Shown here: piece after piece, positions 30,610-40,888 of the stretch
Layout of the letters: every line of letters starts with the position of its first letter
Position numbering within the stretch: the stretch's first letter is position 1
Assembly (NCBI RefSeq): GCF_032854445.1
Contig: NC_088304.1
Location: forward strand, 8,257,704 to 8,321,703
Source of the DNA: Liolophura sinensis
Lineage: Eukaryota > Mollusca > Polyplacophora > Chitonida > Chitonidae
Length of the DNA: 64,000 nt
Direction: 5' to 3'
The notes under the pieces: generated by a model
Seen by the model: the letters and a program-made list of their open reading frames with translations, nothing else
The model's database searches: none
What the model was told of the DNA's origin: nothing
Made by a program: the position numbers and the translations under genes

Positions 30610-31305
30610 ATCCGTTGCAGACGAGAGCTATGTGCTTAGCAAAAATTCATTCGTGGCACTTGCCTTAGGCACACAACTCTTGTATGGGGTGTACTTTTCT
30701 GTAAGTTTTTGCCTTTTGTGGAGCTGCGCCAAATATCTAACGTGTTTGATAATTTCTCTCATTCATACACGATGCCTTACCGCGTCCAGGGAACGAAAGC
30801 TGTCGCCTTTCAAGTAGTCGCTAGCGCTCGTTTGCGGGACACATGATCCGGAAGATGGCGGGCCACAACGACATCATGCAGACTGCCGATCAAAGCGGAC
30901 ATCCGTGTGTTATGAACGTATAAATGCAAATATTACCAGTTCTCTTATCCCGATCTTGGAAATCTGAGGAGCGAAAATAATTTACACATGGATATTCTGG
31001 TCATAATTTAAATAACTTATCTTCTAATATAGCGTCTGCTACCATATCGTTGTGGACATCCATCTTGTAGATCATGTGACCCTGGAACGCATGCGCAATG
31101 GCGACTACTAACAAGGCTGTAGCTTTCGTTCGCCGTACGCGGCATCGTGTATGAATGGAAGAAATTATCAAACACGTTAGGCCTAGATATTTGGCGCAGC
31201 TCTACAAAGGACAAAAACTTTCAGAAAAGTTCGCAGCAGACAAGAGTTAAGTGCTTAAGGCAAGTGCCACGAATGAATTTTTTAAGCACCTAGCTCTCGT
31301 GTGCG
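30610..31305. mobile_element. Foldback/MITE-like element 1: long inverted repeat
   Basis: Left arm 30,621-30,890 and right arm 31,027-31,300 are reverse complements at high but imperfect identity (outer end acgagagctatgtgcttag against the reverse of ctaggtgcttaa-like sequence; inner end near agatgg..ccacaacga). A spacer of ~135 bp separates them. No transposase is seen. Target-site duplications are not clear. Confidence 0.8.
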
Positions 31306-32065
31306 CCGGGTTTAAAACTTATTTTTAACAGTTTTCATTGTTTTGTACATAAATAAAGATGACAATGTGTCGACACTCACATGCCCATTTTCGAGGTCGT
31401 CATGGTAATCAGATCGCATTGTCCCCAAAATATTCTCTATAAATAGGTATGACTGCAGTTACAACGGATGTGCCGCTTGCTTTACATCACTGTCACCACG
31501 AGACAAGCTTGATCATTGGACAAGCCTGTGCGACGCACGTTGGATCGTTTAGGCTTATCCTTACCACTGGTGTTTTGGCGCGGAAGTATTTAGTCAGCAT
31601 TCAGCAATAAAGTTGGTTTAGGTATTGGTTAGAATCGTGTTGTGCATACTTTAGATAAAATGTCTGTATTTAGAGTATTATTAGATATAAAGGTTGAGAC
31701 GGAGGTTTTGTGTTTTCTGGTATCACTCCCGGTTTCATCAGAGTGACCCCAAGTGACGTCTTTGTTCAAAATTCTGCGCAAATCTTGATAGTGATGGTAC
31801 TGATGTAACGCGACCGTAGAGAGTGGGGCATGCGCTGTAAGGAGTATGTGTGATGTTAACCACACCACCATTTTCCCAATATATAAACTATATAGAATAT
31901 GACTGTATATGGGACACAACACAATTGTTTTTCTGTATATAGTTTTGATTTTTGGTAGATATATATATCAAGAACTATCGGTGTGTCGCAACACATTTGT
32001 CTGTTTCCGGGGTTGCCATGGTAACCAGATAGATATTTCCTTGATACACATATAACTCTCAGCGA
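31306..32065. other. Intergenic stretch with weak internal duplication
   Basis: Segments near 31,380-31,450 and 31,985-32,050 share ggt..catggtaa.cagat-like sequence and may be pieces of the same dispersed repeat. No gene seen. Confidence 0.35.
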
Positions 32066-32145
32066 CTGCATTGGTGAGGGGCTCCTGGGTCATTACGCTG
32101 CGTTAGCGCGCTAACCGACTGAGCCACGGAGGTCCCCTCGAGCTA
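32066..32145 (-). mobile_element. SINE (family A) tRNA-like head fragment, minus orientation
   Basis: Reads on the minus strand as the SINE 5' end: CTCCGTGGCTCAGTCGGTTA, then the GACCCAGGAGCC segment and CACCAATGCAGTCGCTG. Confidence 0.8.
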
Positions 32146-32189
32146 CTTAAGCTTCTCCTAATGTCAGATATCTACAAATTTGTATCCGA

Positions 32190-32300
32190 CAAATAGTGCC
32201 TTGCTTGGTGCACAGCACTGAGAGGTTAGAGCAAGGAAACATGATTAGTTGGTCCGGTGTGAGTATAATGTGAGGCATGGCCTAGACCTCAAACAGATAC
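32190..32300 (+). mobile_element. SINE (family B) internal fragment
   Basis: Shares gagaggttagagcaaggaaa and gtgagtataatgtga with the fuller copy at 23,727. Confidence 0.6.
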
Positions 32301-32358
32301 CAATGGCATCTTTGGCATCTTCACTACATAAAATAACTTAAAAAAAACAACAAATTTT

Positions 32359-32632
32359 CGTAAGATTTATTTATTTATTTGATTGCTGTTTCACGCCGTA
32401 CTCAAGAATATTTCACTTATACGACGGCAACCAGCATGATGGTGGGAAGAAACCGGGCAGAACCCTGGGGAAACCCACGACCATCCGCAGGTTGCTGTAA
32501 GACCTTCCCACGAACGGCCGGGGAGGAAGCCAGAATGAGCTGGGCTTGAACTCACAGCGACCGCATTGGTGGGAGACTCCTTGGTCATTGGGCTGCTCCA
32601 GCGCGCGAAACCAACTGAGCCACGGAGGCCCC
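32359..32632 (-). mobile_element. SINE (family A), full-length reference copy, minus orientation
   Basis: Complete on the minus strand: tRNA-like head (GGGGCCTCCGTGGCTCAGTT, then GAGTTCAAGCCCAGCTC), GGCTTCCTCCCCGGCCGTTC, core CAACCTGCGGATGGTCGTGG plus the GGGTTTCC...CGGTTTCTTCCCACC block, and tail CAATCAAATAAATAAATAAA. The core resembles the conserved V-/Deu-SINE central domain, hence the inference of a molluscan V-SINE relative such as RUDI. Head-to-tail length is about 270 bp. Confidence 0.88.
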
Positions 32633-32835
32633 AGATTTCATAAAATAGTAATGGTATATCGACATGCCCACATATGATTCACCTATCATTCTATTCAGCC
32701 ATCTTGCACTTACCGCATCGTCCACATATGCATGTATTCTAGATCCACGGGTTTAAAACAGTCTTACACTTAACTCGTACAAAAGATCCACAACTCTAGC
32801 GATCGTGCACAGGAGGATGGCTGCGAAACTCGTGA

Positions 32836-32995
32836 GGCCTCCGTGGCCTTGTGGCTAGATTGATGGTTTATCTAGGACCCTCTTGTTAATGCGACCTTTG
32901 TGAGTTCAAGCCCAGCCCATGCTGGCTTCCTCTGTCAACAATCTGGTGGTCCTGGGTTGGCTCTCGGTGAGAATATAAGGGAAATATTCAATACT
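32836..32995 (+). mobile_element. SINE (family A), internally deleted, plus orientation
   Basis: Head GAGGCCTCCGTGGCCTTGTG and GTGAGTTCAAGCCCAGCCC present; the core is shortened. Confidence 0.65.
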
Positions 32996-33204
32996 CAGAT
33001 CTCACGAGGCTGTGCTCAGGAGAGCTGTGTATATACAGTGTCTGAAGTTATAAAACATGTAACTGAGTTCGGACAAAGTTGAGTACGATACTGAGTTCTT
33101 TACATTCGATTGTGTCAAATCTCCTTCAAGAGGCAGCCGGAAAAATCTTACAGATTCGCCATAAGTAAAGTTACAGTAAGTATTGTTAACTTGTTTGTTT
33201 GTTT

Positions 33205-33225
33205 GTTTTTTTTTTTTTTTCAAAT
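33205..33225. repeat. Poly-T run
   Basis: Simple T tract preceded by (GTTT)n. Confidence 0.7.
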
Positions 33226-33337
33226 TTCATTAGTGTTTCGCATTGTCTTCAGAAATAATTCACGTGCATACACACGGTCAGACGTATCAGTGGAGGAAGC
33301 CAAGTGAACATCACACTTCAACGCTTTCCCGACAAAC

Positions 33338-33402
33338 GTAGTTGTAGTAGCAGTAGCAGTGGCAGTAGCAGTAGCAGTGGCAGTAGCAGTAACTGTAGCA
33401 AA
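33338..33402 (+). repeat. AGC/AGT trinucleotide microsatellite
   Basis: Imperfect (AGCAGT)n run with AGTGGC interruptions. The open frames across it (poly-Ser or poly-Ala/Thr) are a by-product of the repeat. Confidence 0.9.
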
Positions 33403-33527
33403 ATATCTATAAGGAGCACTGGAACTCATGGTTTACAGAATAATAAATATCATAACAGTAGATATCATTCCGAGAATTTGACTCGAAATGCAGCGCAGTT
33501 GAAAGCGAACAGCTTAACTTCACTACC

Positions 33528-33700
33528 TTTCATTTATTTATCTGATTAGTGTTTTACGACGTATACAAGCATATTACACTTAGACAAGGGAGACCATCAT
33601 TATGGTGGGGGGAAATGAACAGAGCAGAGAACGAAGAAACAAACGGCCGTCCGCAGGTTGTTGGCAGACGTTATTACGTACGACCGGAGAGGAAACTAAC
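33528..33700 (-). mobile_element. SINE (family A), 5'-truncated, minus orientation
   Basis: Minus strand shows the GTTTCCTCTCCGGTCGTACG-like segment, CAACCTGCGGACGG, a degraded core and a tail ending AAATAAATG. Confidence 0.75.
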
Positions 33701-34409
33701 ATTTATAGTGATGCTATGATTAAAGATGTACAAATATATTAAATATGTTAAAAGGACCTGGTACGTTAAGGCAGAGAATCGGCCCCAGAGAGGTACGATA
33801 AGAAAGTGCCAATTTCAAAGCCTAGCACAGTTTTGTAAACTTCCAAATCAGAAGTATAAATCTTGGTCGAATCATCCATAAAAGTCATATGGCCATAAAA
33901 GAGATGGTTGCTTAGTAATAACCCACCAAAATTGCTCTCTCTCGATTAAAAATGACAGTTTTTCGTTCAGACGAGGTATTATGTCTTCAATTTACAGTAT
34001 GAAGATCAACGGTAAGCAGAAAAATATCTGTACTGATACTTTCATGTGTCTGTTTCTACTTTCGTTCAAAGATACTTTCTTTCAACGTATCGTTTTGGTT
34101 AACGTTTGTCTTCATATGTAAAAAATAACCTTTATAATGTGATCAGTTTTGTTATATTTTGGAAAGCTTGAAATGCGTGTTTCTACCATAGTTTGTCAGA
34201 CATCCTACATAGTACAGTGAACTCATGCAGCCATTGTAAAGAGCAAGCTGCACCTCGAAGCAGAGTTCGAATCTCTGTGCATCTTCTTATCCTTTGGCAA
34301 AATACTGTTTGTGTGAGTAACGATATAGGCTGTCTTGCATTAAATAAGTGTTATCATGAATTGGAATGGATACCTGTGCAGCTATAGTATTACGTAACGT
34401 GTGGCAGCC

Positions 34410-35470
34410 ATAGCCAAATCGTACGTGAATGCTGGTTGAAAGCACATGTGGTCATTTAACTATGAATATCATTAACATGTTATGTGTAGCAAAAGTATAA
34501 GGCTGAAAATTTGTTATATATGTACTTAATTGATTGGCGCATATCTGTGTGCTCAAGAATTTTTAAGGAAAGTTACGTTTGTAGTGCAGTGATTCTACTC
34601 ACAATGTCTTACGCCAAAAGATATTTCAGTGTGACTGAAGAAGGCCACCACCAGTTTTCGATTTTATGACCTATACATTACTTCAGTGCATTTTTGGAAT
34701 TTTATCGCATGCTTGCCATATAAAAGAAAAAAGTAAAACAGAACTGAAAAAAGAAATGTCAACAGCTATCACTCACAGCTATAGTCAGTTTCGCTTCTTG
34801 GGATGCACAGTTTCTTGCACTGGGGCCGATTCCCGCCTTATCATACGAGGCATATTGCCATTTTCATTTTCTGTTCCATGGCCGAGCGTATGCCTGCTAC
34901 CCACCTTAATGCTTCTACCCTTGTGCTTCGTGGTACTCAGTAACAAAATTCCAACGCATACAATACATTAAATATTGCAGGGTGAAAGGACCTGGTAACT
35001 CTGGGAATCGGCTGCAATGCAAGAAATTGTGCACCTCAAACAGCGAAATAGACTCTAGCAGTGAATGACAGTTGTTAACATCTTCATAAAGCCACTTCTT
35101 TTCTCAGTTCAGTTTTACTGTTTACTACTTTTCCCTGTTATATGGCAGGCATGCGATTTATAAAGCTCTGAACATGCATTGAAGCCAGTCTGTATCCGTG
35201 TTGTCGATGTATAGGTCATAAAATCGGAAAATGGAAGCTAATTGTCACAATGAATGTCTTTTTTTCCGTTAGATTTTAAAGTAGGGAAAATCATTGCATC
35301 ACAAATGTAACTTACCGAAACGTTCTTAAGCACGCTGTTAAACCTCAATCAAATAAATAAATATATAAGAAAACGTAACTTTCAGCCTTGTAATTCCGCT
35401 ACATATTACACATAACATGACACCTTAATGCCAGACAACCACGTGGCGTTCTACTCACAAGCAGAATTCA
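34410..35470. mobile_element. Foldback/MITE-like element 2: large inverted repeat
   Basis: Left arm about 34,410-34,850 and right arm about 34,985-35,470 are diverged reverse complements. Shared blocks include tcgattttatgacctataca, catgcttgccatataa, cagttt.gc...cgattccc and acataacatg. The spacer is ~130 bp. A further partial copy of the arm start (aaaaggacctggta) occurs near 33,752. Confidence 0.75.
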
Positions 35471-35967
35471 CGTGTGATTTCGGTACGGTTGCCGCTCGAC
35501 TTCAACATCAACCTAAGCACACAGTGTCATAGCGATGGACTGCACCTATAATGCGTTGTTCATGGCTATCACAATATCATTCCTCACAAGCAACACTCAC
35601 CAGGAAATTTAAAACCTCAGCACCATTATCTGTGACAATTAGTCAGTAACTTGCGAAAGGTCGGTGGTTTATCCTACGCTCATAACATCAGCAGTCTCTC
35701 TCGTCACACTTTAATCCGAAACGGGTAAAGTGTAATATGACGAGATAGTGCGCAAACATTCTGAGCGTATGCGTCTCTCGACTGCGAGACGGACGCAATG
35801 ATGACCCAAGGAATGTTCCACGGGGTATGAATTAAATCAGTATTCAAACTGCCTACCATGCTTTCATATAATATATATTCATATGTATATCTCAGTTGCG
35901 CTTTAATTGCAACTGTCCATATATTCAACGTGGCGATCTAATTCAGCACAATGGATTTACAGCCCAT

Positions 35968-36375
35968 AGCCATGATATTGTAGTTAACCACAAAATCGTT
36001 CTCAGGAAAGCTATACAACATTAAACAACATAGATACATATTTACAAACATAAAGAAAAGCTAAAAAAGTTTAGATGCAAGTCATCGTATTTATTTGATT
36101 AGGCACTTGACAAAGACTGGTATGTATTCATTGTCTTCCATTGAATGTAAGGATTATATTTACGACATTTATGATGTTGCAGTTAAGCACAAAATCGCAC
36201 TCAGGAAAGCTATAGGCCTCTACAACTGGCGAACTCAGAGGCAATGATTTATAAACACACAGGGAAGGGAGGAAAGGTTCTGATGCAACCTATCGTATTT
36301 ATTTGATTATGCACGTGAAAAAGACTAGTCTAGTTTGTCTTCCATGGACAGTAAGAATTATATATTGGAGAGTAT
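35968..36375 (+). repeat. ~205-bp tandem duplication
   Basis: Two copies (about 35,968-36,162 and 36,163-36,368) share gttaa.cacaaaatcg, ctcaggaaagctata, atcgtatttatttgatta and tgtcttccat. They are diverged. Confidence 0.8.
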
Positions 36376-36393
36376 CGGTAGTAAGCCTACAGC

Positions 36394-36591
36394 TTAATAT
36401 TTCACTGATGACACGGTGTACCGGATGATTTGCGCTAGCGTTGGAAAGTTTCTCGGTTCCAGTTCGGGTACCTTAGTGAAGCCAACTTGATCGGCGCGGG
36501 AACAATAGCCATCAAACGTCCTGTAACCTTCAAAAGGCAGCACGAAAAATCTGACGACATCGCCATTCCTGAAAAGACATACGGCTCGTGG
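36394..36591 (-). other. Coding-like segment of a dispersed repeat (related copies at ~33,000-33,310 and ~39,003-39,060)
   Basis: On the minus strand an acceptor-like gtatgtcttttcag is followed by an open frame (GDVVRFFVLPFEGY...ADQVGFTKVPELEP...) ending in TAA near 36,392. Parts recur at 33,090-33,310 (VRFFRLPLEG-like, then disabled) and at 39,003-39,060. Homology extends into the flanks, so it looks like a repeat family rather than a single-copy exon. No protein family recognised. Confidence 0.4.
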
Positions 36592-36794
36592 CAACAAACA
36601 TATGTAGACAAAACGCTGACTAGTTACTGGAAAGTATGTATTGTTTACTCATTTTTATTGAATAGATAGGTGTTTAGGAATAATTCACTTGCTTACAGGG
36701 TAGTTTGATATATCTGTGGAAGAAACCGAGCAAAGACCACAATTTCACACTTACCCTTTGACCCCCCCCCCCCTCCCTTGATAAACTACCCCAC

Positions 36795-37400
36795 AAACTA
36801 GCCCCATATGGTTTCTTCAACTCATGTCTTTATAGTGGGTTGGCAGAGTACTGTAGCCACAGGAAGAATCAATGGTAAACCATACACCGATTCACGCTAT
36901 GTCCGATAAGTCCTTCCAAACAATGGCTGCATTCCAAAAGTGGTGTCAGCTTTGGCTCTTACTTCTTAACTCGCCCGTACACGCAACATCTCACATATAT
37001 TTTACTTGCTAAAAACACACGAGACCCACATTCACCTCACAGTCATCGCTTAAGCAGCATCCAGTTTGCCTTCGCCACAGTTAAGACTCGAGTCTTGAAA
37101 AAGCGTTAAACCTGAAAAGACGAGCCTAATGGCCGCCTTGTACAGAAATGGTCTGCCGTGTCATGAATACTGGGCTGGTGTGCCATTACCGAATGGACTA
37201 TACCTGGGATGTTGCGTGTGAGGGCGAGCTGAGAGGTAAGAGCCAAAGTTGACACCACTTTTGCACTGCAGCCATTGTCCGGAAAGGATTTATCGGACAT
37301 GGCGTGAATTGGTGGATGGTTTATCATTGGTTCCCCTGTGGCTACGATACTCCGCCAGCCCAATATAAAGAGAGGAGATGAACTAGAAGCACGCTCCATC
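36795..37400. mobile_element. Foldback/MITE-like element 3: long inverted repeat
   Basis: Arms about 36,795-36,992 and 37,205-37,400 are reverse complements sharing gtccgataa.tcctt, acaatggctgca and aaaagtggtgtca.ctttgg. Spacer ~210 bp. A possible relative lies at 45-105. Confidence 0.8.
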
Positions 37401-37492
37401 CGAACCGACGGGAGTTATATTCGAACACGTCATACACCTGAATGTAATCTATTTTTCTTTTAGCGGTGTAGGGGAGGTAAATCTTCCAGAGC

Positions 37493-37853
37493 TGGTATGT
37501 GTAAGTACAACTTGCACTGAGTGAGCCATGGGGGCCGCGCGGTCTTCCTTGCCCCAGACCACACCGCGAGCCTTTCATTATAGTCTATTTCTTTTACAGA
37601 GTTAATAATATGAACACAAAACATATCAGTGTGTAGAACTTGTATTGTTATGTGGCAGTGGCCAAAGGCAATGTTGGTAGCGAGTGTGGCTGATTTTACA
37701 GACACCTGAATATAGGCGACTCGTTAAAAGAAATAGACTATTGTGAAAGGCCAGCGGTGTGATCTGAGGCAAGGCAGACCGTTCTTCCGCCAGGGCTCAC
37801 TCAGTGCTATTGCATGAAAGCTGTACTTACATATACCTCAAGAGTCCCTTCCA
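37493..37853. mobile_element. Foldback/MITE-like element 4: inverted repeat
   Basis: Arms 37,493-37,602 and 37,726-37,853 share gcactgagtgagcc, atagtctatttctttt and the gtaagtacaa/gtaagtacag ends. It lies ~90 bp from element 3. Confidence 0.78.
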
Positions 37854-37859
37854 AACATC

Positions 37860-38555
37860 ACCAAACTAAGGATGTCGTAATTTGGTGTTTTCATTCATCG
37901 CTTGATAAAATCTACGTGGCCATTTGGAGATGCGCATAATGATGAATTTGACATAGGCTTTGGTGTTTTTAAGTTTGAGTCATTAACCCTTAACCCTCAT
38001 CAGACATCAGCACCCTGAGGACACTGTAAAATCATTACCTATTTAAACGTAAACTGCTGTTTAAATGTAAACCCAATGTGAAATGTTCAAGGCTTATCTA
38101 CAAGACAGTTAAATTTGTATTTTATTTTTTTCAAATTTGCAATTATACGGATAATAGGATATATGGTGAAATACCTACCTGCAGAGAAGGAGCCTCGCGA
38201 AGTTTGGTAGCTGTAGGAGGTGGGCAGAGGTGTCATTCTGAAGTCAGAGGATACCGATTATAGTATTTATAGTATAGTATAAATTGCCTTCAGAACCCAA
38301 GGCAAAACGGAATGCAGAAACGTCGAGTAACTGTAGATTCTTAAAAAATAAAATAAAATTAAGAATCAGCTGTTACAAGGCGTGTTTTCTACAAAAACCA
38401 TTTAGATAGGAGAAACTTGACAGTGCATAGCATTGACTGTTGGTTATTTTTCAGGAATAGACAGTCTTTGAGCGTGGTGTTATTCAAATAAATGAGCATT
38501 CGATGTCTAATAAAATAAATGATTGCTGGTATGCTTCGTCGTAACGCACTACAAC
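37860..38555. other. Intergenic stretch, no feature seen
   Basis: AT-rich, with no gene or repeat that I can support. Confidence 0.4.
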
Positions 38556-38802
38556 GCACAGTTAGTGCATTTGATGTGATAATTCTACTTGCACATTTAG
38601 TGCATTTGATGTGATAATTCTACTTGCACATTTAGTGCATTTGATGTGATAATTCTACTTGCACATTTAGTGCATTTGATGTGATAATTCTACTTGCACA
38701 GTTAGTGCATTTGATGTGATAATTCTACTTGCATATTTAGTGCATTTGATGTGATAATTCTACTTGCATATTTAGTGCATTTGATGTGATAATTCTACTT
38801 GC
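38556..38802 (+). repeat. Near-perfect 35-bp tandem repeat, 7 copies
   Basis: Unit gcaca(g/t)ttagtgcatttga then tgtgataattctactt. Only single substitutions (gcaca/gcata, gtta/ttta) separate copies, so it is much younger than the other arrays in this window. Confidence 0.95.
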
Positions 38803-39369
38803 TGGAACATCATGGAATTTCATGGACAGATCAAGGCTTCACCTTGAGTGTTGACTATCTGACTTTCATGCAATGGATAACGCGCTTCTGTTCTTGTATT
38901 GAAATGATGTAGCTATTCAGAAAAGGGCATATACAAAGAGCTGGTCAAGGAAAATGTTCTATTCCACCTAAGTTAAGGGTGGTTGTTGTAATCATGTACA
39001 CTACTTGGTGACACAGTGTACGGGATGATTTTGCGCTTTTGTTGGATAGTTTCTCGGTTCCAGTTAAATACATGTACTTCTTAGCCTGTCCCACTGCTTG
39101 CTGTATACATTTCTAGCCTACCATGTATTTTTTTAACCTGCTGCTGTACGCTAAGCAACCCCACCCTTTCTCCTGACTATCGGTAGAACTTCGTGCTCAT
39201 CTCCCCAGCCTGTAATGCACTTCTGGTATCATAGGGTAAGCATTGCTTATATATCTGCATTGTCTGTATAATGTTGCCCACATGTATATACCTCTTTATC
39301 CCCTGCAATGGTCCCGCAACAGCCATGTGTGTAACGCTGCGTGTATTTTATATTGTATATGTGTATACT

Positions 39370-39594
39370 TGGGGGCTACCGTGGCCTCATCAATGCGGTC
39401 GCTCTGAGTTCAAATCCAGCTAAACCTCTCAGCTCGTACGTGGGAAGGTCTACGGGCAACCTGTGGATGGTCGTGGGTTTCCCTGGGATCTAACCGGCTT
39501 CCTCCCACCATAATGCTGGCCGTCGTCGTATAAGTGAAATATTCTTGAGTACGGGCGTAAAACACCAATCAAGTAAAAAATAAATAAATCGGAT
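39370..39594 (+). mobile_element. SINE (family A), near full length, plus orientation
   Basis: CTACCGTGGCCTCA, AATGCGGTCGCTCTGAGTTC, CGTACGTGGGAAGGTCTACG, GGTCGTGGGTTTCC, CTCCCACCATAATGCTGGCC and the tail caatcaagtaaaaaataaat. The A-box part of the head is shortened. Confidence 0.88.
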
Positions 39595-40014
39595 GTAGTC
39601 AATGTTGCCAGATTTTTTCTAACCAGGTATAGTCCTGGTAGGATTATGAAGAACAATTATTAAGCATCGTATCCTAAGCAGAGATAAATCATCTCACTAA
39701 TGCGGGCCATATCCAGTTCTTGGTTGCTAGGTTCCTCCAAAAATTCGTTAGAAGTGATATAATGTTCAAGATTTCGTATGAAAACAGTGAGAAATTTACT
39801 CAACATTCTATCCAAACTTTTTGGAAAACTGTTTGAGACTGGAGATTTAAAGGAGAGCGTAAGCAGCTGCCCCATGCAACACGTAATTCAGAAAACCGCG
39901 TGATCTCTTCAGCGGAATCTGATGATAATCTGCATGGTCAGAATATATTTATATTTGCAATTGATTAGAGCTTAGATCCGTGCTCAAGAATGACTGAGGA
40001 AACCGTAATTCACG

Positions 40015-40255
40015 GGGAATCTTATCCACCGTCCTTCACCAGGTACCTGACAAACGGCGGAATCAATACACCGCTCTTCACGAAGTACCTGACAAACCGG
40101 CGGACTCACACCACAGCCCTTCGCCAGATACCGGTCAAACGTGTGGAATCAGTCCACTGCCCTTCGCCAGGTACTTGACAAACGGCGGAATCAATACACC
40201 GCTCTTCACGAGGCACCTGACAAACTGGCGGACTCAAACCACCGCCCGACCCAAA
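40015..40255. repeat. Tandem repeat, ~40-bp unit, ~6 copies
   Basis: Units share cttcacnaggtacctgacaa followed by acggcggaatcaatacaccg, with variants. Confidence 0.8.
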
Positions 40256-40516
40256 CCAGGTATGGTTAGCTGTGTATCTAATATTTACGCGACAGCTGTT
40301 TGTGTGTCACATATCTAACTAGAAAAAAGCTGTTTTGCTTTCAGTATCTGATCGGCATAGTGCACATATACTTATTTTGAAACTGATTTTTCCGGCGGCA
40401 GCTGTAAGTGATAACAGCTAGGCAGAGACTGTATATAGTAAATACTTACATAGTATTGTAGCACGTAACCGAAGAACTGCGGCGATGAGTACCGTAAATA
40501 ATCACTGCAAAAAAGA

Positions 40517-40592
40517 TAATGCTGGCGGACGTCGTAGAAGTGAAATATTCCTGAGTATGGCGAAAAACACCAAACAAATACATTAATCCATA
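40517..40592 (+). mobile_element. SINE (family A) 3'-end fragment, plus orientation
   Basis: ataatgctggcggacgtcgt, then gaagtgaaatattcctgagt and a caaacaaatacatt tail. It lies immediately beyond the last identified VWDE-like exon and would be in the read-through 3' end. Confidence 0.8.
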
Positions 40593-40636
40593 TCTGAGGG
40601 GGATTTGAAAATAAAGATAATAACAAAAATCAATAC

Positions 40637-40888
40637 CTCCAAATTATTACAAGTGAAGTTCAAGCCGTTTACGTCACAAGTGAAATCATCCGAGTGGAAA
40701 GGAAGAAAGAGTTTCGGCTGGCTGAACACACGGTTGTTGTTGCTCACAGAGATGTAATAACCTCTAGGTTCGGCCGTGCCGTTTGTAATAATGCCTGGTC
40801 GCGTGGGGCACACGACTTCACCAGAGTGGCGGAAGACTGCTGTTGAATGGTAAGGCGAGATAGTCTCTGTCAGTGTTCCGTTGCCTTC
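40637..40888 (-). CDS. VWDE: VWDE-like exon 16 (last identified exon)
   Basis: EGNGTLTETISPYHSTAVFR...VVCPTRPGII...YYISVSNNNRVFSQPKLFLP...CDVNGLNFTCNNLE. The cysteines at the end (FTCDVNGLNFTC) look like the start of a further Cys-rich module. GAG|gtattg is a weak donor; reading through instead adds 17 residues with a short hydrophobic run and stops at 40,583. Confidence 0.8.

Noticed and set aside
32066-32632. tRNA genes suggested by tRNA-like A and B box sequence
   Set aside because: They are heads of the SINE family, attached to a SINE core and tail, without an intact cloverleaf that I could build.
33304-33549. Ser-rich 81-residue frame
   Set aside because: Arises from the AGC/AGT microsatellite followed by SINE sequence; no splice or start support.
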